Of a stretch of 64,000 nucleotides of DNA, positions 1 through 9,228 are shown piece by piece. Under the pieces are notes generated by a model, which saw only the letters and a program-made list of their open reading frames with translations, was not told the DNA's origin and ran no database searches. This DNA is from Bifidobacterium stellenboschense (lineage in GTDB: Bacteria > Actinomycetota > Actinomycetes > Actinomycetales > Bifidobacteriaceae), in the NCBI RefSeq assembly GCF_000741785.1, contig NZ_JGZP01000015.1, positions 29,116 to 93,115 on the forward strand. The letters are read 5' to 3'. The translations under genes and the position numbers were made by a program. How positions within the stretch are numbered: position 1 is the first letter of the stretch; each line of letters starts with the position of its first letter.

Positions 1-7
1 GAACACC

Positions 8-2617
8 ATGCCCGGATCGAACCTGACCCGCATCGAGGCCGAGGAGCGCAAGGCCATCGTCGAGGCGCCCATCCACTACCATGTGGACCTCGACCTGACC
101 GTCGGCGCCAAGACCTTCGGCTCCCACACCCTGATCTGCTTCAACGCGAAGCCCGGCTCGTCCACCTTCCTCGACCTCATCGCCGACGAGGTGAGCGCGA
201 TCACGCTCAACGGCCGCGCGCTCGACCCGGCCGAGGCGTTCGCCGACGACCGCATCGAGCTCACCGGCCTCGAGACCAAGAACGAGGTCGTCGTCGAGGC
301 CAAGTGCCGCTACTCCAACACCGGCGAGGGCCTGCACCGCTCCGTCGACCCGTCCGACGGCAACGTGTACCTCTACTCCCAGTTCGAGGTTCCGGACGCC
401 CGCCGCGTGTACGCCGTGTTCGACCAGCCCGACCTCAAGGCCACCTTCGACTTCAAGGTGCTCGCCCCGAAGAGCTGGATCGTCACCTCCAACATGCCGG
501 TCAGGACCGTCGAGGACTTCGCCCGCGAGACCGCCGACGGCACGCTCGAGGCGAAGCCGAACGAGACGACGAAGCTGTGGAGCTTCGAGCCGACCCCGGT
601 GATGAGCTCCTACCTGACCGCCATCTGCGCCGGCCCGTACGCCGAATGGCACACCGAGTACGCGAACGAGGACGGCCGCATCGTGCCGATGGCCCAGTAC
701 TGCCGCCAGTCGCTCGCCGAGGCGTTCGCCAAGGACGTCGACTACCTGTTCGACATCACCAAGAAGGGCTTCGCCTTCTACGCGAAGACCTGGGGCGTGC
801 CCTACCCGTACGCCAAGTACGACCAGATTTACGTGCCGGAATACAACGCGGGCGCCATGGAGAACATCGGCATGGTCACCATCCGCGACTCCTACGTGTT
901 CGAATCCAAGGTGACGGACGCGCTCGCCGAGCGCCGCGTCGTCACCGTGCTGCACGAGCTCGCCCACATGTGGTTCGGCGACTACGTGACGATGAAGTGG
1001 TGGAACGACCTGTGGCTCAACGAGTCCTTCGCCGAGTTCACCTCCACGCTCGCCACCGCCGAGGCCACTGAATGGCATGACGCGTGGGCCACGTTCTGCT
1101 CCGGCGAGAAAAGCTGGGCGCTGCGCCAGGACCAGCTGCCCACCACGCATCCGATCGTCGCGCCGATCAACGACCTCAACGACACGTACGTGAACTTCGA
1201 CGGCATCACCTACGCAAAGGGCGCTTCCGTGTTGAAGCAGCTCGTGTTCTACGTGGGCCGTACGAAGTTCTTCCAGGGCATCCACAACTATCTCGACAAG
1301 CACGCGTACGCGAACGCGACGCTCGCCGACCTGCTCGGCGAGCTGGAGGCGACCTCCGGCCGCGACCTCAAGGCGTGGAGCGCGAAGTGGCTGGAGGAAT
1401 CCGGCATCAACACGATCCTCCCCGCCGTCGAGGAAGGCAAGGACGGGGTGATCGGCTCGCTCACCCTCACCCAGACCGCGCCGGCCGAGCACGCCGTGCT
1501 CCGCCCGCACCGCCTCGCCGTCGGCTTCTATGATCTCGACAAGGCGAGCGGCAAGGTCGTGCGCACCGACCGCATCGAACTCGACGTGGACGGCGAGACC
1601 ACGCTCGTCGAGGCGGCCGCCGGCAAGCGCCGCCCCGCGCTGCTGCTCGTCAACGACGAGGACCTCACCTACACGAAGATCCGCTTCGACGACGCCTCGC
1701 TCGCCTTCGCCGAAGAGCATCTGCAGGACGTGGACGACGCGCTCGCCCGCGCCGTCATCTGGCTCGCCTTCTGGGACATGACCCGCGACGGCGAGTTCCC
1801 GGCCGAGCGTTTCGTCGATATGACGCTGCGCCTGCTCGCCCACGAGACCGAATCCACCACGTTCCGCTACGCGCTCGCCTGCATGAGCACCACCGCGCAT
1901 CATTACGTGGCCGCCTCGCGCCGCGACGAGGTGTTGAAGCACGTGGCCGCCGAGCTGTTCGAGCTCGTGCGCGCCGCCGAACCCGGCTCCGACGCGCAGT
2001 TCCAGCTCGCCACCGCCTACCTCGGCTACGGCGAGGAGGGCGACGCCGCGTTCGCCGCCAACGCCCGCGGCCTGCTCTCCGGCGACGTCGCGTTCGACGG
2101 CCTCGAGATCGACAACAACTTCACGTGGACGATCGTCAACGCGCTCGCCAGCGTGAACGAGTACTCCGACGACGACATCGACGCGCAGCTCAAGCGCAAG
2201 GAGACCACCGAGAACCGCGAGTTCGCCTACGGCGCGCACGCGGTCAAGGGCACCGCCGAGGCGAAGGCCTGGGCGTGGGACCAGGCGCTCCACAACGCGG
2301 AGCTCACCAACAGCCAGCTGGAGGCCGTGGCCCGCGGGTTCGCCGCCACGCCGCGCCCCGACTTGGCCGAGCCGTACGCCGCGAAGTACTTCGACACGAT
2401 CGACTGGATCTGGTCGAACAAGACCTACCACATGGCCGAGGCGCTGCTCAACGGCCTCTACCCGGGCTACGCCGATCCGGCCACGCTGGTCTCGCTCGGC
2501 GAGTCCTGGCTCGCCGCCCACGCCGACGCCGACGCCGCCCTGAAGCGTCTCGTCGTCGAGAACGTCGCCTCCTCGCGCCGCACCCTCGCCGTGCGCAAGT
2601 ACAACGAGACCCTGTGA
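8..2617 (+). CDS. pepN: Aminopeptidase N (M1 zinc metallopeptidase)
   Basis: This 869-aa protein is a cytoplasmic M1-family aminopeptidase that removes N-terminal residues from peptides. The exopeptidase motif GAMEN lies at residues 282-286. The zinc site is HELAH (316-320) followed by NESFAEF, with the third zinc ligand E339. Length and motif order match actinobacterial PepN, including the C-terminal helical ERAP1-like half. The start is only 8 bases from the window edge, so its ribosome binding site is only partly visible, but the N-terminus begins like the family. It is transcribed alone here. The product assignment is secure from the motifs. Confidence 0.96.
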   Translation: MPGSNLTRIEAEERKAIVEAPIHYHVDLDLTVGAKTFGSHTLICFNAKPGSSTFLDLIADEVSAITLNGRALDPAEAFADDRIELTGLETKNEVVVEAKCRYSNTGEGLHRSVDPSDGNVYLYSQFEVPDARRVYAVFDQPDLKATFDFKVLAPKSWIVTSNMPVRTVEDFARETADGTLEAKPNETTKLWSFEPTPVMSSYLTAICAGPYAEWHTEYANEDGRIVPMAQYCRQSLAEAFAKDVDYLFDITKKGFAFYAKTWGVPYPYAKYDQIYVPEYNAGAMENIGMVTIRDSYVFESKVTDALAERRVVTVLHELAHMWFGDYVTMKWWNDLWLNESFAEFTSTLATAEATEWHDAWATFCSGEKSWALRQDQLPTTHPIVAPINDLNDTYVNFDGITYAKGASVLKQLVFYVGRTKFFQGIHNYLDKHAYANATLADLLGELEATSGRDLKAWSAKWLEESGINTILPAVEEGKDGVIGSLTLTQTAPAEHAVLRPHRLAVGFYDLDKASGKVVRTDRIELDVDGETTLVEAAAGKRRPALLLVNDEDLTYTKIRFDDASLAFAEEHLQDVDDALARAVIWLAFWDMTRDGEFPAERFVDMTLRLLAHETESTTFRYALACMSTTAHHYVAASRRDEVLKHVAAELFELVRAAEPGSDAQFQLATAYLGYGEEGDAAFAANARGLLSGDVAFDGLEIDNNFTWTIVNALASVNEYSDDDIDAQLKRKETTENREFAYGAHAVKGTAEAKAWAWDQALHNAELTNSQLEAVARGFAATPRPDLAEPYAAKYFDTIDWIWSNKTYHMAEALLNGLYPGYADPATLVSLGESWLAAHADADAALKRLVVENVASSRRTLAVRKYNETL

Positions 2618-2727
2618 CGTAAGTCCGCATAGCAAGAGAAAACCCGCGCCCGTCCCCCAACGGCGTATCCTCCCTACAAGGTCATGGGCCTTCGCCCGTG
2701 GAGCCTTGCATGAGAGGAGCCGAAGGG

Positions 2728-3597
2728 ATGGTCGCGGGTTTTTCCGTCGTCACGCTGCTGCTGATCCTGCTCGCCGGGGTGGGGGCGGGATTCGTCGGGT
2801 ACGCGGTGGGCGCGTCGTCGCTCGTGTCGTATCCGGCGTTGCTCGCCTGCGGCATCCCGCCGGTGCTTGCGAACGCGTCGAACACGGTGGGCGTGGTCGG
2901 CACCGGCATCGGCGGCGTGATGGGCGCGCGCCGTGAACTCAAGGGACAGGCGCTGCGCGTCGCCGTCTACGTGTCCATCGGCGCGGTGGGCGGCGTGGCC
3001 GGCGCGTACCTGCTGCTCGAACTCGACCCGAAGGTGTTCGAATTCGCCGCGCCCGCGCTGATCCTGTTCTCGTCGCTCATCATCGCCGTCAATCCGCGTG
3101 GACGCATGCAGGCCAAGCAGGCCGCCGCCGACGCGCACGCGCAGCTGACGCGCATGCAGGACGGTGACGGCAAGGCCGGCGCGTCCATCGCCGCGCGCGG
3201 CGCGGACTCCCTCGAACGGCCGGTGCAGCCGCTCAAGCAGGACTCCTGGTGGGTGTGGATCGGCGTGGTCGCGGTCGCCGTCTACTCCGGATACTTCGGC
3301 GCCGGCGCGGGCACGCTCGCGCTCGCCGTGCTCGACGCGGCGAAGATCGGCCCGTTCCACAAGATCAACGCGTTGAAGACGCTGATCGGCACGGGCGCGA
3401 ACATCACCGCGTCCATCGTGTTCATCGTGCGCGGCGCGGTCGACTGGCCGGCCGCGATCATGCTGTGCGTCGGATGCTTCATCGGCGGCTACATCGCACC
3501 GCCCATCACCCGCCGCATCCCCGCGAACGTGATGCGCGCCGCCGCCGTGATCGCCGGCATCGTCCTCACCATCGACCTCGCGCTGAAGACGTACTGA
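2728..3597 (+). CDS. TSUP/TauE-SafE family membrane anion exporter
   Basis: This polytopic membrane protein is about 289 aa from the ATG at 2728. Two four-helix halves are separated by a charged loop around residues 120-170. The glycine-rich first helix (AGVGAGFVGYAVGASS) and the repeated motif in the second half (YFGAGAGTLAL) are typical of the TauE/SafE (TSUP) family. That family moves sulfite, sulfonates or other organic anions, and the substrate here is unknown. In-frame starts at 2698 (GTG) and 2710 (ATG) exist, but AGGAG followed by GAAGGG precedes 2728, so that start is preferred. It is a single gene downstream of pepN. Confidence 0.85.
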   Translation: MVAGFSVVTLLLILLAGVGAGFVGYAVGASSLVSYPALLACGIPPVLANASNTVGVVGTGIGGVMGARRELKGQALRVAVYVSIGAVGGVAGAYLLLELDPKVFEFAAPALILFSSLIIAVNPRGRMQAKQAAADAHAQLTRMQDGDGKAGASIAARGADSLERPVQPLKQDSWWVWIGVVAVAVYSGYFGAGAGTLALAVLDAAKIGPFHKINALKTLIGTGANITASIVFIVRGAVDWPAAIMLCVGCFIGGYIAPPITRRIPANVMRAAAVIAGIVLTIDLALKTY

Positions 3598-3693
3598 GCC
3601 GCCGGACCGTGAGGACCGCTGGGCCGTGGTTGTAGACTGGACGGTACCGGAAGCTCGATCGGGGAGCGGCCGGAATCGGAAAGCGAGGCGACG

Positions 3694-4374
3694 ATGCGTA
3701 GACCCAGGGGACGCTTGCTGGACAATCCGCTGTCGCAGGGGAACGTGGCGGCGCGGATGGTGTCGAATCGGACGGAACGGTGGCTGGCTGGGCCGGGCGC
3801 CGTGGACCGTCTGGCGTCCGCGTATGCGGCCGGTTGGATGCTGCTCGACTACACGCACGGCCGTCTGATCGGATGGCAGTCCGGGCCGAACGACGTGTAC
3901 GGCGTGACCCGGCATTGGCGGCATGTGGTGTTCACCATGCCGAGCGCGGAGTCGGAGCAGGCGATGCTCGCCGCGTCGGTCGGACAACTGGTCGTCGGGC
4001 ATGCGCTCCCGTTGGGCGCGGACATCGCGGCGAGCATGGCGATCGGCGACGCGGCCGCCCGGTCGGATTCCCGGTCGCGTTTCGCGTTGCAGCCGCCGGA
4101 CGGTCCGGACATGCGCCCGTTGACCATGCGCGGGAACGAGTTGTTGCGATGGGCGGATGCGACGGTCCGGGCGATGGCGTTCGTGGACGTGCCGCTGCTG
4201 ATGGCGAACGTGGCGACCGCGCGCGTCTCGCTCGCGGAGTACATGTTCCGTGAATCCCGCGGGTTGATCTGCGAGAGCATACCGGGCGCGGGCATGAGCC
4301 CGTACCCGCCCGCCTGCCCTCCCGGATGGACGCCGCCCGTACGCGCGACGGCGCGAGGGACGGGCGTGCGGTGA
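3694..4374 (+). CDS. Unknown protein at head of the type VII secretion locus
   Basis: This 226-aa protein is not recognised. It has no clear signal peptide. It has an amphipathic middle rich in Ala, Met and Arg (about residues 85-175) and a Pro-rich C-terminus (PYPPACPPGWTPP). It sits about 105 bases upstream of the membrane-anchored subtilisin on the same strand. It could therefore be the first gene of the secretion operon, although the link is positional only. Its GC and codon use resemble the high-GC chromosome, unlike the AT-richer subtilisin that follows. It does not show the W-x-G hairpin signature of WXG100 proteins. Confidence 0.6.
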   Translation: MRRPRGRLLDNPLSQGNVAARMVSNRTERWLAGPGAVDRLASAYAAGWMLLDYTHGRLIGWQSGPNDVYGVTRHWRHVVFTMPSAESEQAMLAASVGQLVVGHALPLGADIAASMAIGDAAARSDSRSRFALQPPDGPDMRPLTMRGNELLRWADATVRAMAFVDVPLLMANVATARVSLAEYMFRESRGLICESIPGAGMSPYPPACPPGWTPPVRATARGTGVR

Positions 4375-4479
4375 AACGGCGGAATCGTTGGCGGTAGGAT
4401 GGGAGGCATAGTGATTCACGAAGGCGTGTCGGTCGACGGGCATCCGTCGCATGACCGTGAAGAAGGGGAGAACCAGCAT

Positions 4480-6261
4480 ATGGCGACGACGTTGGAACGG
4501 GGATTACGGCGATTGGCCCGGGCCGCCACATGCGCTGTGGCGTTCGCCGCGTGTCTGGGCATGGTGGTGCCGTCGGTGTACGCCGAGGAGCCTGGACGCT
4601 GGCCGGTGGAGAACGACGTGGTGCAGAACGCGTGGAAGCAGGGCATCGACGGTTCCGGCGTCAAGATCGCCGTAATCGATACTCAACCGATTGGGGAGTA
4701 TCCGGGGCTGGCGGATGCCGACATCACGTATCAGGTGGGCAGCTTCCGGAAAGCGGATTCCAAGAAAAGAGTGAAAACCCAATGTGTGATTAACGGGAAA
4801 CCCCTGACGGCTACTCTTCGTCGGGGCGAGGACAGCTGGCAGTATACGCATGGCACGGATATGTTGACTTGGATTGCCGGCAACGGCAAGGACTATGACG
4901 GCAAAACGGGGGTGCTGGGAGCAGCCCCGAAAGCGAAACTGCTGAGCATCGCGAACGGGCGTGAGATCAAAGGATCCAATTTGTCGTACGACTGTAAATC
5001 CGGCAAGTCGGATTGGGCCTCGGTGGATTACGGTGTCGATGAGGCGACGGCCGTGAAATGGGGGGCTCGTGTTATCAACCGTTCGCAGGGATCGTTGATG
5101 ATGTCCTACGATTATGAGGGTTTCGTCACGGCATTGAGATACGGCGTGATCACCATCAGTGCACGCGCCAATACCACCGACACCGGATTGCGGGATTTGG
5201 TTGGCGACCCGAGGAAGATGAATTACTTTCCCGGGGTAGTCACCGTAAACAATGTTGACCGAAATGGGGTTCTTTCACAGGCTTCGGATACGGTCGACGG
5301 CAATATCGCGGTGCTTTCCTATGGGCAGGGGGTATTGTCCCCCGCGGAACATCTCATGGCGGGAACATTGACCCCCACCAATGGAGGTACTTCGACCGCC
5401 GCGGCCGTGTTGTCGTCATATCTGGCATTGGCGATGCAGAAGTGGCCGGATGCGACGGGCAACCAGATTCTCCAGTCGCTGGTTCGTAACACAAAGGAAG
5501 GCAAAGGCAAGCCGACCATCGATCCGGAGAGGAAACGCGGTTTCGGAGAAGTGGATCTGAACGCGTTGCTGACGGTCGATCCAACCCAATACAAGGATGT
5601 GAACCCGATTCTGGAATATCAGATGAAGGCCGCGGCCCAGTATCCGGAATACAAGGATTGGTATACGCAGGATTGTTCGAAAAATCCTGATGGCATCCAA
5701 CCGAACGGCGATCTGACCGATTTTGCGATTCCCTGTGAGGCTGGTCTGATTGGTAAGGAATATGAGCGTCAGCAGGCCGCATGGAAGAAGGTCGAGCAGT
5801 GCCGTGCGGATGGCGGTTCGGACTGCATGAAGTATTCGGCCACGAACACCGCCGACGCAAAGGGTTCGGGGGCCGTGTCCGGCGAACGGTCGGATGCGAA
5901 GCCGGCGGCAGGATTGCCCGTGTGGGCGTGGGGTGTGATCGCGGGCGTCGGTGTGGTCGTGGTGTCGGTCGGCATCGTGTTCGCGGTCGTGCTGGCGAAG
6001 CGTCGTCGCCGTTCACAGCGTCCGCCGCGGAACGTCGTGCCGGCTCCCGCGGGCGGCTATCCGCCGGCTGGACGGTATCCGGTCCAGTCTTCGCCGGCTC
6101 AGGCGTATCCACCGGCACCGGCGGCTCCACCGGTTCAGGTGGTTCCGGCACCAGTCTCGTATACGAGGCCGCCTATGCCGCAGCAGCCTGCGCAGGGGTA
6201 TCCGCCGGTTCCCGCGCCCGCTCAGGCGCCGCAGCCCCCGCATGGTCGTCATTCACGGTGA
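4480..6261 (+). CDS. Membrane-anchored subtilisin-like (S8) serine protease, mycosin-like
   Basis: The protein is about 593 aa from the ATG at 4480, which has GAAGGGGAG upstream; an in-frame start at 4399 is less likely. A signal peptide (about residues 1-35, cleaved near VYA-EEP) leads to an S8 domain. The triad reads D67 (AVIDT), H124 (YTHGTD) and S305 (GGTSTAA), so the enzyme looks active. The oxyanion region is atypical (SARANT in place of SAGN). A helix near residues 488-510 is followed by Lys/Arg and a long Pro/Ala/Tyr-rich cytoplasmic tail. The fold resembles the mycosins of type VII secretion, but a second mycosin (mycP) lies at 16320. Bases 4700-5800 are visibly lower in GC than the flanks, suggesting acquired sequence. 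Confidence 0.85.
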   Translation: MATTLERGLRRLARAATCAVAFAACLGMVVPSVYAEEPGRWPVENDVVQNAWKQGIDGSGVKIAVIDTQPIGEYPGLADADITYQVGSFRKADSKKRVKTQCVINGKPLTATLRRGEDSWQYTHGTDMLTWIAGNGKDYDGKTGVLGAAPKAKLLSIANGREIKGSNLSYDCKSGKSDWASVDYGVDEATAVKWGARVINRSQGSLMMSYDYEGFVTALRYGVITISARANTTDTGLRDLVGDPRKMNYFPGVVTVNNVDRNGVLSQASDTVDGNIAVLSYGQGVLSPAEHLMAGTLTPTNGGTSTAAAVLSSYLALAMQKWPDATGNQILQSLVRNTKEGKGKPTIDPERKRGFGEVDLNALLTVDPTQYKDVNPILEYQMKAAAQYPEYKDWYTQDCSKNPDGIQPNGDLTDFAIPCEAGLIGKEYERQQAAWKKVEQCRADGGSDCMKYSATNTADAKGSGAVSGERSDAKPAAGLPVWAWGVIAGVGVVVVSVGIVFAVVLAKRRRRSQRPPRNVVPAPAGGYPPAGRYPVQSSPAQAYPPAPAAPPVQVVPAPVSYTRPPMPQQPAQGYPPVPAPAQAPQPPHGRHSR

Positions 6262-6273
6262 ACCGGGGCTGGT

Positions 6274-7068
6274 GTGTTCGATAGTATCCGTGCGATAAGC
6301 GTCTTGAATAATCCGGCGACAAATCCGCATCATTGGGCCAACAGGGGATGGGTGGATTCGTATGGCGGCGCATGCCTGGACAGGTTCGATTTGCCGCAGG
6401 GGTTGTTCTGGATGGCCGTATCCGGCAGGGAGACGTCGGCGGTCGGGGATCTTGGCGGCACCATGCTTCGTCCGAAGGTGCCCGGTGCCAGTGATTATTG
6501 GCCTGTGGGATTCTGCGAACGTGACGGCTGGCTGGCGATGAGGGTCGACAGCGAGGATGAGGTGGTGACGAATCGCTTCATCCGTTACTATCATCCGGTA
6601 CGTCCCATGCCTCGATATCATGGCCGCACCCGACACGCTCTGTTCGCCGTGCTGCGTGCTCCGTTCCCGCTGACATCGGATACCTCGTTGACGTTGCATG
6701 CGACGTGTTCGTTGGGTCATGTGGATGATCCGCCGTTCATGCCGCCGTATACGGGCAGGCCGTCGGCTCGCATGGTCGAGTTGATGAACGGCATGGCGAT
6801 GAAGCCGGGTTGGATCGTATGGGACGGGTACTTGCACGTGTGGGTGAACTACCTGTACTGGCGACAATCAATGGGCAGACGACCTGCTCATACGCTTTTC
6901 GGTGTGTCCGTTCCCGTGGAATTGGCCTTGTTCCGTGCGTATCGTGTGTATTACGAGCAGTTGCGGTGTGAGCTGCCGTACCCGTATGCGGGGCCTGTCT
7001 TGTGGCCGGATCAGTGCGATCCGCGGTTCCCGTTGCCGTCCGATCCACGTTACGGCGCGTACGTGTAG
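6274..7068 (+). CDS. Unknown protein, type VII-locus paralogue family, copy 1 (P1)
   Basis: This 264-aa protein belongs to a four-member family found only in this part of the window; I do not recognise the family. Conserved blocks are NPHHWxxRGW near residue 16, FDLPxxLF, a central block from RAPFPLT through TCSLGHVDDPPFMPPY and MKPGWIVWDGYLHVWVN, and a C-terminal block from RAYRVYYEQLR to SDPRYGAYV. It is rich in Trp, Tyr and Pro and has no signal peptide or membrane segment. The first half is divergent between copies and the second half nearly identical. The GTG start lies 12 bases after the subtilisin stop, indicating an operon. A secretion substrate, chaperone or effector role is inference from position. 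Confidence 0.75.
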   Translation: MFDSIRAISVLNNPATNPHHWANRGWVDSYGGACLDRFDLPQGLFWMAVSGRETSAVGDLGGTMLRPKVPGASDYWPVGFCERDGWLAMRVDSEDEVVTNRFIRYYHPVRPMPRYHGRTRHALFAVLRAPFPLTSDTSLTLHATCSLGHVDDPPFMPPYTGRPSARMVELMNGMAMKPGWIVWDGYLHVWVNYLYWRQSMGRRPAHTLFGVSVPVELALFRAYRVYYEQLRCELPYPYAGPVLWPDQCDPRFPLPSDPRYGAYV

Positions 7069-7079
7069 GGGTGCTGCCG

Positions 7080-7161
7080 GTGTCACGTTATATGGAATGT
7101 GTGAATCGTCTGGCGGAACGTTTGACACTGATTCATGTGGAGATGGAGGTGATCGACAGTC
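7080..7161 (+). pseudogene. 5' remnant of the small membrane-protein gene
   Basis: The first 58 bases (7080-7137) match the start of the intact membrane-protein gene at 8884, beginning with the same GTG-TCA-CGT codons and encoding RLAERLT. The similarity then ends abruptly and runs into the leader of copy 2. All predicted membrane helices are missing. This looks like an internal deletion of a gene that once lay between copies 1 and 2, as it still does between copies 3 and 4. Confidence 0.7.
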
Positions 7162-7965
7162 ATGTTCGAAAACATTCGTGCGGAATATGCTTTGAACAAT
7201 CCGGCGACGAATCCGCATCATTGGATGAACCGCGGATGGCATGATGTCGTGGCGACAGCGGATGGGGATCCATTCAAGTTCGATCTTCCGCGGGCATTGT
7301 TCTGGACTGCCGTGTCCGGGCGTGAGAAGCCCGCGGGTAACGACCATGGCGGAACGCTCATGCATCCGTGGATTTCGTGGAAGGGCAGTGAGCGGTGGAA
7401 CACCTATTATCTATGTAACGATATGGAGTGGAAGCTGCTGAGTATGTACAGTTATCGGCGCAATATGTATCAGCAGCTGTATCGGCCTGTCCGTCTGATG
7501 CCGAGAACGGGTTTCGACAATGGCAGGGATGCGCGGTTCGCCGTGTTGCGTGCTCCGTTTCCGTTGACATCGGATTCGTCGTTGACGTTGCATGCGACGT
7601 GTTCGTTGGGTCATGTGGATGATCCGCCGTTCATGCCGCCGTATACGGGCAGGCCGTCGGCTCGTATGGTCGAGTTGATGAACGGTATGGCGATGAAGCC
7701 GGGGTGGATCGTATGGGACGGGTACTTGCACGTGTGGGTGAACTACCTGTACTGGAGTAAGCGGTATGGGGCGCAGTGGAAAGGAACGGAGCAGCTCGGG
7801 GTTCCCGTTCCCGTGGAATTGGCCTTGTTCCGTGCGTATCGTGTGTATTACGAGCAGTTGCGCCATGAATTGCCCTACCCGTATGCGGGGCCTGTCTCGT
7901 GGCCGGATCAGTGCGATCCGAGGTTCCCGTTGCCGTCCGATCCCCGTTACGGCGCGTACGTGTAG
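7162..7965 (+). CDS. Unknown protein, type VII-locus paralogue family, copy 2 (P2)
   Basis: This 267-aa paralogue of copy 1 shares its N-terminal NPATNPHHW block. From residue about 122 (FAVLRAPFPLT) onward it is almost identical at protein and DNA level. Residues about 30-115 differ completely in sequence apart from FDLP and SGRE. The ATG has GGAGGTG upstream. The 23 bases after the stop (7966-7988) match those after copy 4 (10041-10063) at all but one position, which pairs copy 2 with copy 4 in a duplicated unit. Function is unknown. Confidence 0.75.
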   Translation: MFENIRAEYALNNPATNPHHWMNRGWHDVVATADGDPFKFDLPRALFWTAVSGREKPAGNDHGGTLMHPWISWKGSERWNTYYLCNDMEWKLLSMYSYRRNMYQQLYRPVRLMPRTGFDNGRDARFAVLRAPFPLTSDSSLTLHATCSLGHVDDPPFMPPYTGRPSARMVELMNGMAMKPGWIVWDGYLHVWVNYLYWSKRYGAQWKGTEQLGVPVPVELALFRAYRVYYEQLRHELPYPYAGPVSWPDQCDPRFPLPSDPRYGAYV

Positions 7966-8051
7966 AGGAATCCATGCGTCGGGCGGGTACAGACGTGATC
8001 GGGAATAGGAATTGGCGGCGGGCGTCCGCCCGATGATTGGAAGTGGTTGCG

Positions 8052-8873
8052 ATGGGCTATCTGGCGTATATGCGGGCGAACCGTCCGGGCTGGAGCAGGA
8101 TGCATTGGAAGAACCGCGGCTGGGATGCGAGCATCGATCGTTTCGGTGCCAAACACGAGGCATTCGACCTGCCGATTCCATTGCTGTACACGTGCGCGTC
8201 GGGACGGGATCATCCAATGTTCCCGGACGATGGCAGCACGTTGATGAATCCCATCGGAGAGTTCGAAAAGGCATCGCGCCCGACGACCTACGCATGGCGT
8301 GACCATTGGATCGTGGCATCCACGCTCAGTTATGCGTTCAATAATCACGGGGCAAGCACCGTGTCCTGCTGGTATTGCGCTCCGGTGCGGCCATTCCCCA
8401 GACAGATCGGCGACAAGGGGGACGGCAGCAGGCGTATGGACGTCAGCATTCTGCGCGCCCCGTTCCCCATCACCGAAGACACCGGCCTCACGTCGTTCTC
8501 CACATGCTCGCTTGGCCATACCGACGACCCGCCGTTCATGCCGCCCTACAACGGCGATCCGTCGCAGGCGATGGTGCGGTTGATGAACTCGTTCCGCATG
8601 AAGCCGGGTTGGATCGTATGGGATGGGTATCTGCACGTGTGGGTGAACTCCCTGTACTGGAAACAACTGCCGGATGCGAACGATGATTTTCGTTACGCCA
8701 TAGGCGGCGTGCCCGCGACGTTGGAGCTTGAACTGTTCAAGGCCTATCGCGTGTATTACGAGCAGTTGCGGTGTGAGCTGCCGTATCCGTATGCGGGGCC
8801 CGTCTTGTGGCCGGATCAGTGCGATCCGCGGTTCCCGTTGCCGTCCGATCCACGTTACGGCGCGTACGTGTAG
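8052..8873 (+). CDS. Unknown protein, type VII-locus paralogue family, copy 3 (P3)
   Basis: About 273 aa from the ATG at 8052; a TTG at 8037 in frame is an alternative start. This is the most divergent copy. The N-terminal block reads MHWKNRGW. The central block is altered (RAPFPITEDTGLT, TCSLGHTDDPPFMPPYNG), and the last 45 residues return to near identity with copies 1 and 4. The abrupt switch between divergent and identical stretches suggests gene conversion of the 3' end. It is followed 10 bases later by the small membrane-protein gene. Function is unknown. Confidence 0.72.
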   Translation: MGYLAYMRANRPGWSRMHWKNRGWDASIDRFGAKHEAFDLPIPLLYTCASGRDHPMFPDDGSTLMNPIGEFEKASRPTTYAWRDHWIVASTLSYAFNNHGASTVSCWYCAPVRPFPRQIGDKGDGSRRMDVSILRAPFPITEDTGLTSFSTCSLGHTDDPPFMPPYNGDPSQAMVRLMNSFRMKPGWIVWDGYLHVWVNSLYWKQLPDANDDFRYAIGGVPATLELELFKAYRVYYEQLRCELPYPYAGPVLWPDQCDPRFPLPSDPRYGAYV

Positions 8874-8883
8874 GAGGCTGCCG

Positions 8884-9228
8884 GTGTCACGTCTTATGAA
8901 ATGGGTGGATCGTCTGGCGGAACGTTTGACGCGAATTCATGCGGATTGGCTGTTGTATGCGGTGTGGTTGGCGGCGCTGATCACCCCTTATCGGATTCCG
9001 GCGGGCCGACTCGCCCCTTCTCACGCCTTGCTGGCCGTGTTGCTGTTGTTGCTTCTGCCATCAATGACCCTCGTATGTCAGGCGTGTCTGAAGGAACGTC
9101 ACCGACAGGGGCCTGACCTGTTTCTGCTGAACTACTGGTATCGGAACGGGCGTATCGCATGGTGGATTCTGACCGTCATCACCCTGCTTGTGCTGATGGC
9201 CGAACTGGCGGGAGGACGATGGTGGTGA
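8884..9228 (+). CDS. Small membrane protein between paralogues (M)
   Basis: This 114-aa protein starts at a GTG preceded by AGGAGG (8873-8878). A charged N-terminus (about residues 1-20, RLAERLTRIHAD) is followed by hydrophobic segments near residues 22-36, 46-66 and 91-107, so about three helices. It lies within an operon: the GTG is 10 bases after copy 3, and its last 10 bases overlap the start of copy 4. A decayed 5' copy is present at 7080. No known family is recognised. A role in anchoring or delivering the adjacent paralogues is inference. Confidence 0.65.
   Translation: MSRLMKWVDRLAERLTRIHADWLLYAVWLAALITPYRIPAGRLAPSHALLAVLLLLLLPSMTLVCQACLKERHRQGPDLFLLNYWYRNGRIAWWILTVITLLVLMAELAGGRWW

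Noticed and set aside
3694..4374. Possible WXG100-like substrate
   Set aside because: 226 aa with no W-x-G turn and the wrong length for an Esx protein.
2674..4479. 601-codon minus-strand frame opposite the TSUP and unknown genes
   Set aside because: Shadow frame spanning two plus-strand genes, with Arg/His-rich composition.
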